NCBI GenBank assembly: GCA_021811025.1
Contig: JAJZPX010000141.1
Coordinates: 1 to 5,659, forward strand
Length of the DNA stretch: 5,659 bases
Reading direction: 5' to 3'
From: Actinomycetes bacterium
GTDB taxonomy: Bacteria; Actinomycetota; Coriobacteriia; Anaerosomatales; JAJZPX01
Numbering within the stretch: the stretch's first letter is position 1; each line of letters starts with the position of its first letter. The notes beneath the pieces are model-generated. The model saw only the letters and a list, made by a program, of their open reading frames with translations. It was not told the DNA's origin and ran no database searches. Both the position numbers and the translations under genes were made by a program. This document shows, piece by piece, positions 1 to 5,168 of this stretch.

Positions 1-862
1 TCGTCGCGAGGCCGTCGCCCGCGAGCGACTCGGGCAGCATCGGGCTGAAGTCCTTGCCGGTGATCCCGTTGATCACGAGGAGGTGGCCGATGTGCTCCAC
101 GATGACGACGAGCGCGACGGGCGCGATGATGAGCATCGCCTTCGCGTCGAACTGCGGGTAGGTGAAGTAGTGCCACGGCACGTCGACCCACTTGGCCGCT
201 GCGATGCCGTCGAACTTCACGAGACCGAGCGGGATCGACACGACGTAGCCCACGACGATCCCGCCAAGGACGGGGATCGTCGCGAGGAAGCCTTTGAAGT
301 AGCTCGAGAACGCGATAGCCGCGGCCAACGTCACGAAGGCGACCATCACGAAGGTCAGGTCGACCGGCTGGCCGGCCGCCGGTGCGCCCGTCCCGAACAG
401 CGCCTCTTTCACGGCGATGGCCGACAACCCGATCCCGATGACGATCACGACGGCGCCCACGACCGCCGGAGGGAGCAGGCGGTGCAGCCACGCGGTGCCG
501 AACGCCTTGATGAGGCCCGCCACCACGACGTACACGAGGCCGGCGGCGATCAGGCCGCCGAGCGCCAGCGGCAGGCGGTACTGCGGCGTTCCCATGGCGG
601 CCGCTCCGCCCGCTGCGATGATGATCGGCGTGATGAAGGCGAACGAGGAGCCGAGGTAGCTGGGGATCTTCCCCCTGGTTAAGACCAGGTACAGGATCGT
701 GCCGATGCCCGAAGTCATCAGGCCGATGCCTGGATTGAGCCCGGTGAGCAGAGGCACGAGGACGGTGGCGCCGAACATCGCCATCAGGTGCTGCGCCGCC
801 AGCGGCAGCGCTCTTGCCAGCGGCAGCGTCTCGTCCGTCTGGATGACCCTACGTTCCGTCAC
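1..862 (-). CDS. uraA: Uracil permease (UraA/PyrP-type, NCS2 family), C-terminus outside window
   Basis: This gene encodes an integral membrane symporter of the NCS2 (nucleobase/cation symporter 2) family that imports uracil, probably with protons. Only the first 287 codons are present; family members run to about 420-450 residues, so the gene continues past the left edge. The N-terminus reads QHLMAMFGATVLVPLLTG at residues 24-41, the hallmark of UraA/PyrP uracil permeases. VIVEHIGHLLV near residues 253-263 matches the segment holding the substrate-binding Glu and His of E. coli UraA (E241/H245). Several hydrophobic segments are visible. The GTG start (860-862) is preceded by AAGGGG, which itself overlaps the TAA stop of the upstream purine permease 10 bases away, so the two are surely cotranscribed and probably coupled. 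Family assignment is secure; uracil rather than another base is inferred from the motifs. Confidence 0.9.
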   Translation of the reverse strand, partial: MTERRVIQTDETLPLARALPLAAQHLMAMFGATVLVPLLTGLNPGIGLMTSGIGTILYLVLTRGKIPSYLGSSFAFITPIIIAAGGAAAMGTPQYRLPLALGGLIAAGLVYVVVAGLIKAFGTAWLHRLLPPAVVGAVVIVIGIGLSAIAVKEALFGTGAPAAGQPVDLTFVMVAFVTLAAAIAFSSYFKGFLATIPVLGGIVVGYVVSIPLGLVKFDGIAAAKWVDVPWHYFTYPQFDAKAMLIIAPVALVVIVEHIGHLLVINGITGKDFSPMLPESLAGDGLAT

Positions 863-872
863 GTGACACCCC

Positions 873-2306
873 TTAGCCGAAAAGTCTCTGGATTGCGGGC
901 AGTATGAACGTCACGACGAACGCGGCCGAGACGACCCACATCAGCCAGTGAACCTGCCCCGCCTTGCGATGGAAGATCTTGATCAGCACGTAGCTGATGA
1001 AGCCGAAGCCTATGCCGTAGCTGATGTTGTACGTGAGCGGGATGCCGACGATCGTCAGGAAGGCCGGGAACGCCTCCTCGAGGTCCGTCCACGGGATCTC
1101 GCGGACTGTGCGCATCATCAGGAAGCCGACCACGATCAGTGCCCCGGCGGTGATCGGGTAGGCGAAGTAGCTGCCCGTCGGCACCTTGAAGCCGGCCCCG
1201 CCGAGCTGGGCGAAGTGCGCCGTGTTGCCGACGTCGAACCCGCCGCCGATCATGGCCACGATCGGGGCGAAGAACGCCGCGACCGCGAAAAGGAGACCGG
1301 TGACGATCGAGGTCAGGCCGGTTCTCCCGCCCTCGCACACCCCCGCCGCGGACTCGATGTAGGTCGTGATCGAGCTCGCGCCGAAGAGGCCGCCGACGGC
1401 CGCTGCGATGGAGTCGACCATGAGGATGCCGCGGATCCCAGGCACCTCCCCGGCCTTCGTCAGGAAGCCCGCCTGCTCGCCGACCGAAATGACGGTCCCC
1501 ATCGTGTCGAAGAAGTCGGTGAGCATGATCGCGAACACGAGCAGCAGCAGCGCGGGCGTGAAGACCTGCAGGATCGCCGCGCTCGTCACGCCGGCCTTCG
1601 ACGTGACGGTTTGGAACGGCGCGAGGAAGGTGACGAAGTCGGGCGGGGCGACGATGCCCGCCGGGAGCTTCGTTACGCCGAGCGCGAGGGCGGCGACGGT
1701 CGCGACCAGGATCCCCCACAGGATGTCACCCTTGATGCGCAGGGCCATGAACGCGAGGATCGCGAGCAGCCCGATTATCGTCACCCAAACGTACTTCTGC
1801 GTGAAGTCGCCGAGGCTGACCAGCGTGGCCGAGTTCGGGGCGATGAAGCCCCCCTCGTTCAGCCCGATCGTCGTGATGAACAGGCCGATGCCCACGCCGA
1901 TCGCGCGCTTCAGGTCGAGCGGGATGGCGTTCATCACCGCCTCGCGGAGCCCGGTAAGGACCAGCACGAGGATTATCAGGCCTTCGAGGAAGATGACCGA
2001 CATGCCCACCTGCCAGGGCACGTTCGCCTGTTGGAAGCCGATCACGGAGAACGTCACGACGGCGTTGAGCCCCATGCCCGAGGCGAGGGCGAACGGGCGG
2101 TTGGTGAACAGCCCCATGCACAGGCACATGAGCGCGGCGCCGAGGGCGGTGGCGGTGGCGGCGCCGGCGAACGGGACGCCCGCTGCGGACAGTATCCCGG
2201 GGTTCACGAAGATGATGTAGGCCATCGTCATGAACGTGGTGATCCCGGCCAGGATCTCGGTTCGCAGGTTGGTCCCGCGCTCCGTGAGCTTGAAGAACTC
2301 CTCCAT
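873..2306 (-). CDS. NCS2-family purine permease, AzgA-like (adenine/guanine/hypoxanthine)
   Basis: A 477-residue polytopic membrane protein of the AzgA branch of the NCS2 transporters, which take up adenine, guanine and/or hypoxanthine with protons. The N-terminal signature is TNLRTEILAGITTFMTMAY at residues 12-30, followed by IIFVNP. ASGMGLNA lies at 75-82, where PGMGLNA is more usual. DFFDTMGT at 264-271 and TTYIESAAGVCEGGRTGL at 314-331 match the two conserved substrate-site blocks of the family. Length is typical. The ATG start is preceded by AGAGGAGGAG, a very strong but closely placed ribosome binding site. The upstream gap to the Nudix gene (about 135 bases) contains hairpins and may hold a regulatory element; downstream the uracil permease begins after 10 bases. 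Which purine is carried cannot be read from the sequence. Confidence 0.93.
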   Translation of the reverse strand: MEEFFKLTERGTNLRTEILAGITTFMTMAYIIFVNPGILSAAGVPFAGAATATALGAALMCLCMGLFTNRPFALASGMGLNAVVTFSVIGFQQANVPWQVGMSVIFLEGLIILVLVLTGLREAVMNAIPLDLKRAIGVGIGLFITTIGLNEGGFIAPNSATLVSLGDFTQKYVWVTIIGLLAILAFMALRIKGDILWGILVATVAALALGVTKLPAGIVAPPDFVTFLAPFQTVTSKAGVTSAAILQVFTPALLLLVFAIMLTDFFDTMGTVISVGEQAGFLTKAGEVPGIRGILMVDSIAAAVGGLFGASSITTYIESAAGVCEGGRTGLTSIVTGLLFAVAAFFAPIVAMIGGGFDVGNTAHFAQLGGAGFKVPTGSYFAYPITAGALIVVGFLMMRTVREIPWTDLEEAFPAFLTIVGIPLTYNISYGIGFGFISYVLIKIFHRKAGQVHWLMWVVSAAFVVTFILPAIQRLFG

Positions 2307-2328
2307 CTCCTCCTCTTTCGTCTTGCGG

Positions 2329-2445
2329 CTACGAGACGGCTCGTGGCGCGAGCCGAAGACTCACGCTGTCCCCAGCCGGCCCACCTCCCTTCGGGAGCGC
2401 CTCCGGCAGCGATGTCACGCAGAGCGAGGCGCCGTCGCGCCTCAT
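2329..2445 (-). CDS. Possible 38-codon leader ORF between the Nudix and purine permease genes
   Basis: An ATG-started frame of 38 codons begins in an ATGA overlap with the Nudix stop codon and ends with TAG 22 bases before the purine-permease ATG. GGAGGG lies six bases upstream of its ATG, but those bases also encode the end of the Nudix protein. Third-position GC is about 78 percent, lower than in the neighbouring genes. The peptide (MRRDGASLCVTSLPEALP and onward) has no recognisable domain or membrane segment. It could be a coupled leader peptide, or chance, because the same DNA forms several hairpins. Low confidence. Confidence 0.2.
   Translation of the reverse strand: MRRDGASLCVTSLPEALPKGGGPAGDSVSLRLAPRAVS
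2338..2366 (-). promoter_or_regulatory. Overlapping, mutually exclusive hairpins before the purine permease
   Basis: In the minus-strand transcript GCGUGAG (2366-2360) can pair with CUCGCGC (2352-2346) across a seven-base loop, with one G-U pair. GGCUCG (2354-2349) can instead pair perfectly with CGAGCC (2343-2338) across a five-base loop. The two stems share bases 2349-2352, so only one can form at a time. They sit 32 bases or more upstream of the permease ATG. No U-run follows, so neither is a classical terminator. An attenuator-like switch is possible; it does not match a purine riboswitch that I can recognise. Confidence 0.3.
2385..2432 (-). repeat. Two adjacent inverted repeats just after the Nudix gene
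   Basis: Plus-strand CTCCC (2385-2389) and GGGAG (2393-2397) form a five-base stem with a three-base loop. GCGCCTC (2397-2403) and GAGGCGC (2426-2432) form a seven-base stem with a 22-base loop. Neither is followed by a T-run in the minus direction. They may be mRNA structures or weak terminator remnants, and GC-rich DNA gives such stems by chance fairly often. Confidence 0.25.
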
Positions 2446-2909
2446 GCGCTGCCCTCCACCCACAGCGACCCCAGGTACCTCGCCGGAACGTCGAAGCCCT
2501 TCCCGGCCGCGTCCGCCAGCTCGGATGCCAAGGGAGGGCGCAGGTCGAGGGCGGGCAGGTCGGCAGGATCGACGAGATCGTGCCCGACGACCCTGCGGTC
2601 GGCGGCATGCTCGGAGAGCGTCCCGCCGGTGACCGTGGCGAGGAAGGTGATGTTGACGACGTGTCGGCTCGCGTCGGGCGAGATCGTGTCGTTGATGAAG
2701 AGCGGACGATCGAGGCGGCAGAGCAACCCCGTCTCTTCGCCGACCTCCCTCAGGAGGGCCTGCTCGAGCGTCTCCCCCGCCTCGACGCCGCCCCCGGGTA
2801 GCAGGTGATACACCTCGCTCTCGCGTTCGTGCCTGACCAGCACTAGACGCTCGTCGAGGAGAAGGACCGCCGCGACACGGATCCTCGGCTCACCTGCCCG
2901 TGCTGCCAA
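2442..2909 (-). CDS. Nudix hydrolase (MutT-like), substrate unknown
   Basis: A 155-residue single-domain Nudix protein, expected to hydrolyse a nucleoside diphosphate linked to another moiety using divalent metal. The Nudix box GX5EX7REUXEEXGU is intact at residues 40-62, with G40, E46, R54, E55, E58, E59 and G61 all present, so the enzyme should be active. The N-terminal strand RIRVAAVLLLDERLVLVRH (9-27) is the usual start of the fold. The start is TTG at 2907-2909, the only suitable start in frame, with GGGGAGGGGAGC just upstream as ribosome binding site. It lies inside the last codons of dut, an overlap of 20 bases, which implies translational coupling. The context beside dut suggests a role in nucleotide-pool sanitation, but the sequence outside the box does not identify the substrate. 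The start codon is the least certain part. Confidence 0.88.
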   Translation of the reverse strand: MAARAGEPRIRVAAVLLLDERLVLVRHERESEVYHLLPGGGVEAGETLEQALLREVGEETGLLCRLDRPLFINDTISPDASRHVVNITFLATVTGGTLSEHAADRRVVGHDLVDPADLPALDLRPPLASELADAAGKGFDVPARYLGSLWVEGSA

Positions 2910-3321
2910 AGCTCCCCTCCCCCCTGACGGTCTCGTCCAGCTCGTCGGCCTCGACGGGCCGGACGTGCACGATCGGCTGGATGACGAGTTGCGCGATCTT
3001 GTCGCCCTTCGCGATCGAGATGGGCGTGGACGGGTCGAGGTTGACGGCGATCACCTTGATCTCGCCGCGGTAATGGCTGTCGATCAGTCCGGGAGTGTTG
3101 ACGAACGAGAGCCCGTGACGGAGCGCGAGCCCGCTGCGCGGCTGGATGAAGCCGGCGTGGCCTTCGGGTATCGCAACGGCGATCCCGGTCGGGACGAGGG
3201 CGCGGTGGCCCGGCTCGATCTCGACGTCCGCGGCGGAACGCAGGTCCATCCCCGCGTCCCCTTCGTGAGCGTATCGAGGGAGCGGGAGCTCGGGGTCCAG
3301 GCGCTTGATCGGAAGGTCCAC
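2890..3321 (-). CDS. dut: dUTP diphosphatase (deoxyuridine 5'-triphosphate nucleotidohydrolase)
   Basis: Hydrolyses dUTP to dUMP and pyrophosphate, which keeps uracil out of DNA and supplies dUMP for thymidylate synthesis; the family acts as a cytoplasmic homotrimer. At 143 residues it is near the usual length. All five trimeric dUTPase motifs are present: DAGMDLRSA (22-30), PRSGLA (61-66), GLIDSHYRGE (78-87, with D81 the catalytic aspartate), GDKIAQLVI (106-114) and RGEGSFGSTG (133-142), where the usual GGFGSTG is SFGSTG. The GTG start shares its G with the TAG stop of the radical-SAM gene, with GAGAGG upstream, so it is translated directly after that gene. A longer open frame extends upstream of this start, but it is only the antiframe of the radical-SAM gene and not a fusion. 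Confidence 0.96.
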   Translation of the reverse strand: MDLPIKRLDPELPLPRYAHEGDAGMDLRSAADVEIEPGHRALVPTGIAVAIPEGHAGFIQPRSGLALRHGLSFVNTPGLIDSHYRGEIKVIAVNLDPSTPISIAKGDKIAQLVIQPIVHVRPVEADELDETVRGEGSFGSTGR

Positions 3322-4046
3322 TATGCCGCACCTCTCACGATCGTCGGCAGGTAGGAGGCGCACCGCCTGGCCGCCGAGCGCAGGTCGGCCGAGCAGTACG
3401 GACGGACACCTGCGGTCCCCGGCCCGAGCGCCGCGGACGGCCGGAACTGCTGCAGCGCGTACAGGCGTCCTCCGACGAGGCCCGAAGCGATGGCGGGCAG
3501 CTCCTCGAGGGCGACGGACCGCGGGAAGACGGTCGTCCGGAACTCGTGCTCCACATGCGAGCGGACGAGCAGGCGGATGCTCTCCGCGACGGCATCTGCC
3601 ACGCCTTCCCTTCCGGTGGCGTCCCGGTACCGCGAAGCCGTGGCCTTGACGTCGAGGCAGACGTAGTCGACGAGCTGCTCGGCGAGCAGGAATGCGAGGA
3701 CGTCGGGTCTGCTCCCGTTCGTGTCGAGCTTCGCCGGCACGCCCTCCTCGGCGAGAGCGGCGAGCAGCGAGGGCAGGTCCGGGTCGTCCGTGGGCTCCCC
3801 GCCCGTCACCACAACGCCGTCGAGCCAGCTCCGCTTCGCGCGGACGTGCTCGACGAACCCGTCCCAATCGGCGGTGCCGCTCTCCTCCCACAGGAGGCGC
3901 GGGTTCTGGCAGAAGGGACATCGGAACTCGCAGCCCGAGACGACGAGGGTGGTCGCGACCTTCCCGGGCCAGTCCAGCATCGTAGCCGGGATCCATCCCA
4001 CAAGGAGTCTCGTGGGAGCGTTCCTCCCGAAGAGCTTGCTCGTCAT
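3321..4046 (-). CDS. nrdG: Radical-SAM anaerobic ribonucleotide reductase activating protein (NrdG2-type)
   Basis: A 241-residue radical-SAM enzyme, probably the activase that uses a [4Fe-4S] cluster and S-adenosylmethionine to generate the glycyl radical on class III ribonucleotide reductase (NrdD). The cluster motif is CEFRCPFC at residues 39-46, the CX3CX2C spacing, preceded by GWIPATMLDWPGKVATTL (17-34), typical of the longer NrdG family that also includes proteins annotated as general glycyl-radical activases. VTGGEPT (80-86) is the SAM-binding glycine motif, and KLDTNGS (106-112) and VDYVCLDVKA (126-135) match further conserved blocks. The ATG at 4046 is chosen because GGAG lies eight bases upstream. 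An upstream in-frame extension runs through the hairpin and into nrdR and is unlikely. No nrdD lies in the window, so the partner is encoded elsewhere or the substrate differs. Confidence 0.88.
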   Translation of the reverse strand: MTSKLFGRNAPTRLLVGWIPATMLDWPGKVATTLVVSGCEFRCPFCQNPRLLWEESGTADWDGFVEHVRAKRSWLDGVVVTGGEPTDDPDLPSLLAALAEEGVPAKLDTNGSRPDVLAFLLAEQLVDYVCLDVKATASRYRDATGREGVADAVAESIRLLVRSHVEHEFRTTVFPRSVALEELPAIASGLVGGRLYALQQFRPSAALGPGTAGVRPYCSADLRSAARRCASYLPTIVRGAA

Positions 4047-4081
4047 CCGTCTCGCTCCATGATCGCGGCTCTCGCCGGTCA

Positions 4082-4116
4082 CGGGGCCGGACCACGCTCT
4101 ACGCAGTCCGGCCCCG
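4082..4116 (-). terminator. Strong hairpin between nrdR and nrdG (terminator-like, no U-run)
   Basis: Perfect 11-base arms, plus-strand CGGGGCCGGAC (4082-4092) and GTCCGGCCCCG (4106-4116), enclose a 13-base loop. It lies 43 bases after the nrdR stop codon and 35 bases before the nrdG ATG. Neither strand has a T-run after the stem, so it is not a textbook intrinsic terminator, though high-GC actinobacterial terminators often lack one. It could terminate or pause nrdR transcription or protect mRNA ends. No convincing promoter is visible between it and nrdG. Confidence 0.5.
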
Positions 4117-4159
4117 GTGGCCACATCCTGTGCTTGCCGGTCAGGCCAGTTCGTCGCGT

Positions 4160-4606
4160 CTATTTCAGGTTCTTGAGCTCCCACGTGAACTCGTCGAGAT
4201 CGCTGAACTCCTTGTAGACCGACGCGAAACGCACGTAGGCGACCTTGTCCAGCTCCTTCAGGCGCATCAGCACCATATCGCCCAGCTGCTTGGTCGATAT
4301 CTCGTACTTGAACGTGTTGTGGAGCTCGGCTTCGATGTCGTCGATGAGCGCCTCGATCTGCTCCGCGGTGACGTCCCGCTTGGCCGTCGCCACCGCGAGG
4401 CCCTGAAAGAGCTTCATCCTGTCGAACGGCTGACGGCTGCCGTCCTTCTTCACTACCATGAGCGGCACTTCCTCACGCCGCTCGTACGTGGTGAAGCGCT
4501 GCGTGCAGGCAAGGCACTCGCGGCGGCGCCTGATGGCCTCCTGGGACTCGGAGACCCGCGAGTCCACGACCTTTGTCTCGTCGTGACCGCAGAAAGGGCA
4601 TCTCAT
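4160..4606 (-). CDS. nrdR: Transcriptional repressor NrdR
   Basis: A 148-residue zinc-ribbon plus ATP-cone repressor that binds NrdR boxes and turns down ribonucleotide reductase operons when dATP/ATP-type nucleotides signal sufficiency. The N-terminal zinc ribbon has C3, C6, C31 and C34, with the typical RRRRECLACTQRFTTYE at 26-42. The ATP-cone follows from about residue 49 (VVKKDGSRQPFDRMKL, 51-66) to about 138. Length is normal for the family and all key cysteines are present. The ATG start has GGGGTGAG about 10-15 bases upstream, a somewhat long spacing. It precedes nrdG, a reductase activator, which fits its role, though the reductase genes themselves are not nearby. Confidence 0.97.
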   Translation of the reverse strand: MRCPFCGHDETKVVDSRVSESQEAIRRRRECLACTQRFTTYERREEVPLMVVKKDGSRQPFDRMKLFQGLAVATAKRDVTAEQIEALIDDIEAELHNTFKYEISTKQLGDMVLMRLKELDKVAYVRFASVYKEFSDLDEFTWELKNLK

Positions 4607-4628
4607 CTTGCGTCGCTCACCCCTACAT

Positions 4629-4649
4629 CTAGGCTCTCGAAGAGCCTAG
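4629..4649. repeat. Perfect inverted repeat upstream of nrdR
   Basis: CTAGGCTCT and AGAGCCTAG, nine-base perfect arms with a three-base loop, lie 23 bases upstream of the nrdR ATG. No T-run follows in either direction. It may be a 5'-UTR hairpin of nrdR, an operator, or a terminator for the small membrane protein gene upstream. It is AT-richer than its surroundings, which makes chance less likely. Confidence 0.5.
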
Positions 4650-4672
4650 CACTACAACATGTTGGGCTGCAA
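4643..4672 (-). promoter_or_regulatory. Candidate nrdR promoter with a partial NrdR-box-like half
   Basis: On the minus strand TTGCAG (4672-4667) and TAGGCT (4648-4643) are separated by 18 bases and lie about 37-66 bases before the nrdR ATG. Between them is the palindrome CAACATGTTG (4655-4664) followed by TAGTG, which resembles the right half of the NrdR box ACACTATATATAGTGT; the left half fits poorly. Both hexamers are weak and the inverted repeat overlaps the -10. Confidence 0.25.
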
Positions 4673-4686
4673 CGCAGCGGGCGCAG

Positions 4687-4707
4687 GAAGCTGAAGAAGC
4701 TGAAGAA
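4687..4707 (-). repeat. Short tandem repeat, 9-base unit, 2.3 copies
   Basis: The plus-strand unit GAAGCTGAA occurs twice in tandem and is followed by GAA. It lies in the 142-base gap between the small membrane protein stop and nrdR, in no convincing coding frame. It has no obvious function and is probably a slippage product or incidental. Confidence 0.5.
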
Positions 4708-4748
4708 TCGCGGCGATGGACGGCGAAAGCGACGGCCGGGCAACGCGG

Positions 4749-4940
4749 TCAGGGCCGGGCGGAGACCCCGGCGATCGCCTTCGCCGCCGAGGAGCGCGGA
4801 TGGCGCACTGCCGCGGGTACGGCCGCCGTGGCGATCAGCGCGATCGCGACGAGCGCGAGGACCGCCGCCTCGGCCAGCGAGAAGACCAGCGGCCTCCCGC
4901 CGCGGCCCACCCGAACCTGTGACACACCGATTCCGATCAT
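4749..4940 (-). CDS. Small single-pass membrane protein, predicted SOS-regulated, function unknown
   Basis: A 63-codon gene divergent from lexA. The ATG is preceded by AGGGAGGTG at ideal spacing and third-position GC is about 89 percent, like the neighbouring genes, so I consider it real. Residues 1-17 carry R10, R13 and R16, then a hydrophobic stretch at about 18-41 (PLVFSLAEAAVLALVAIALI and beyond) forms one membrane segment with a single Glu at 24. A short basic tail (R46, R49, K54, R62) ends the protein. Clear positive charge at the N-terminus suggests an N-in segment or an uncleaved signal anchor. The predicted promoter and two SOS boxes lie upstream. The location matches that of SOS-controlled division inhibitors such as YneA or ChiZ in other Gram-positives, but there is no LysM domain and no homology I can name. 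A TisB- or SidA-like role is only an analogy. Confidence 0.6.
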   Translation of the reverse strand: MIGIGVSQVRVGRGGRPLVFSLAEAAVLALVAIALIATAAVPAAVRHPRSSAAKAIAGVSARP

Positions 4941-5020
4941 GTCGCTGCACCTCCCTGGGGTAGCGTTGGTCTCGACTAAGCGACCGTACTCCCCTGCTCT
5001 GACACGAACGGCATGGAGAC

Positions 5021-5034
5021 CGAACGCGTGTTCG
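5021..5034. promoter_or_regulatory. SOS box 1 (LexA operator), perfect CGAAC-N4-GTTCG
   Basis: The sequence CGAACGCGTGTTCG is a perfect 5-4-5 palindrome of the LexA operator type used by Actinobacteria and Firmicutes. It overlaps the expected start site (about 5033) of the minus-strand promoter at 5040-5068, a position suited to repression. Confidence 0.88.
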
Positions 5035-5039
5035 AGTGT

Positions 5040-5068
5040 AAGATATCGAACAGACGTTCGTATGTAAA
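5040..5068 (-). promoter_or_regulatory. Sigma70-type promoter for the small membrane protein, overlapped by an SOS box
   Basis: On the minus strand the -35 is TTTACA (5068-5063, five of six consensus bases) and the -10 is TATCTT (5045-5040, four of six), with a 17-base spacer. SOS box 2 fits entirely in the spacer. The implied start is near 5033, giving a leader of about 93 bases before the ATG at 4940. Confidence 0.55.
5047..5060. promoter_or_regulatory. SOS box 2 (LexA operator), perfect CGAAC-N4-GTTCG
   Basis: CGAACAGACGTTCG has perfect outer arms and fits the CGAACRNRYGTTYC consensus except for its last base. It starts 26 bases from SOS box 1 and lies between the -35 and -10 of the minus-strand promoter. 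A lone half-site CGAAC occurs at 5005-5009. Confidence 0.9.
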
Positions 5069-5098
5069 GGGTTGGAAAGAGGAAAGGCGAACATGCGT

Positions 5099-5127
5099 TT
5101 GCACCTCGCTTCCCGTTGGCCTACACT
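5099..5127 (+). promoter_or_regulatory. Candidate lexA promoter
   Basis: TTGCAC (5099-5104) and TACACT (5122-5127) are spaced by 17 bases, which would start transcription near 5134, about 35 bases before the lexA ATG. The -35 is a weak match. The two perfect SOS boxes end about 40 bases upstream of it, but a degenerate SOS box follows at 5140-5153. Confidence 0.4.
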
Positions 5128-5139
5128 ACCAGCAGGATT

Positions 5140-5153
5140 AGAACGTGCTTTCG
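5140..5153. promoter_or_regulatory. Degenerate SOS box in the lexA leader
   Basis: AGAACGTGCTTTCG matches the outer arms of CGAAC-N4-GTTCG at eight of ten positions. It lies just downstream of the candidate lexA start site and 15 bases before the ATG, a place where a weak LexA site could give partial autorepression. It may also be chance. Confidence 0.35.
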
Positions 5154-5168
5154 GCCGAGGGGGACTCG

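Noticed and set aside
674..689. Inverted repeat CCTGGT-N4-ACCAGG
   Set aside because: It lies inside the uracil permease coding sequence at a conserved stretch and is probably incidental.
2307..2441. Purine riboswitch before the purine permease
   Set aside because: I looked for the conserved core of the purine aptamer and could not find it; only non-specific hairpins are visible.
948..2801. Very long open frame on the plus strand (617 codons)
   Set aside because: It is antisense to the AzgA-like permease and the Nudix gene. Its product is rich in Arg, Asp, Glu and His with no domain, as expected from the reverse frame of GC-rich coding DNA.
2890..4095. Long frame that ends in dUTPase and might suggest a fusion protein
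   Set aside because: The part upstream of 3321 is an off-frame reading of the radical-SAM gene; dUTPase is complete from its own GTG.
4047..4184. N-terminal extension of the NrdG-like protein into nrdR
   Set aside because: It crosses the strong hairpin, overlaps the nrdR end, looks unlike the family, and the ATG at 4046 has a proper ribosome binding site.
4976..5014. 12-codon upstream frame in the leader of the small membrane protein
   Set aside because: It has no ribosome binding site and is short enough to occur by chance.
4603..5094. 163-codon minus-strand frame over the same region as the small membrane protein
   Set aside because: It is Arg/Ser-rich low-complexity sequence, runs through both SOS boxes and the promoter, and has no good ribosome binding site.
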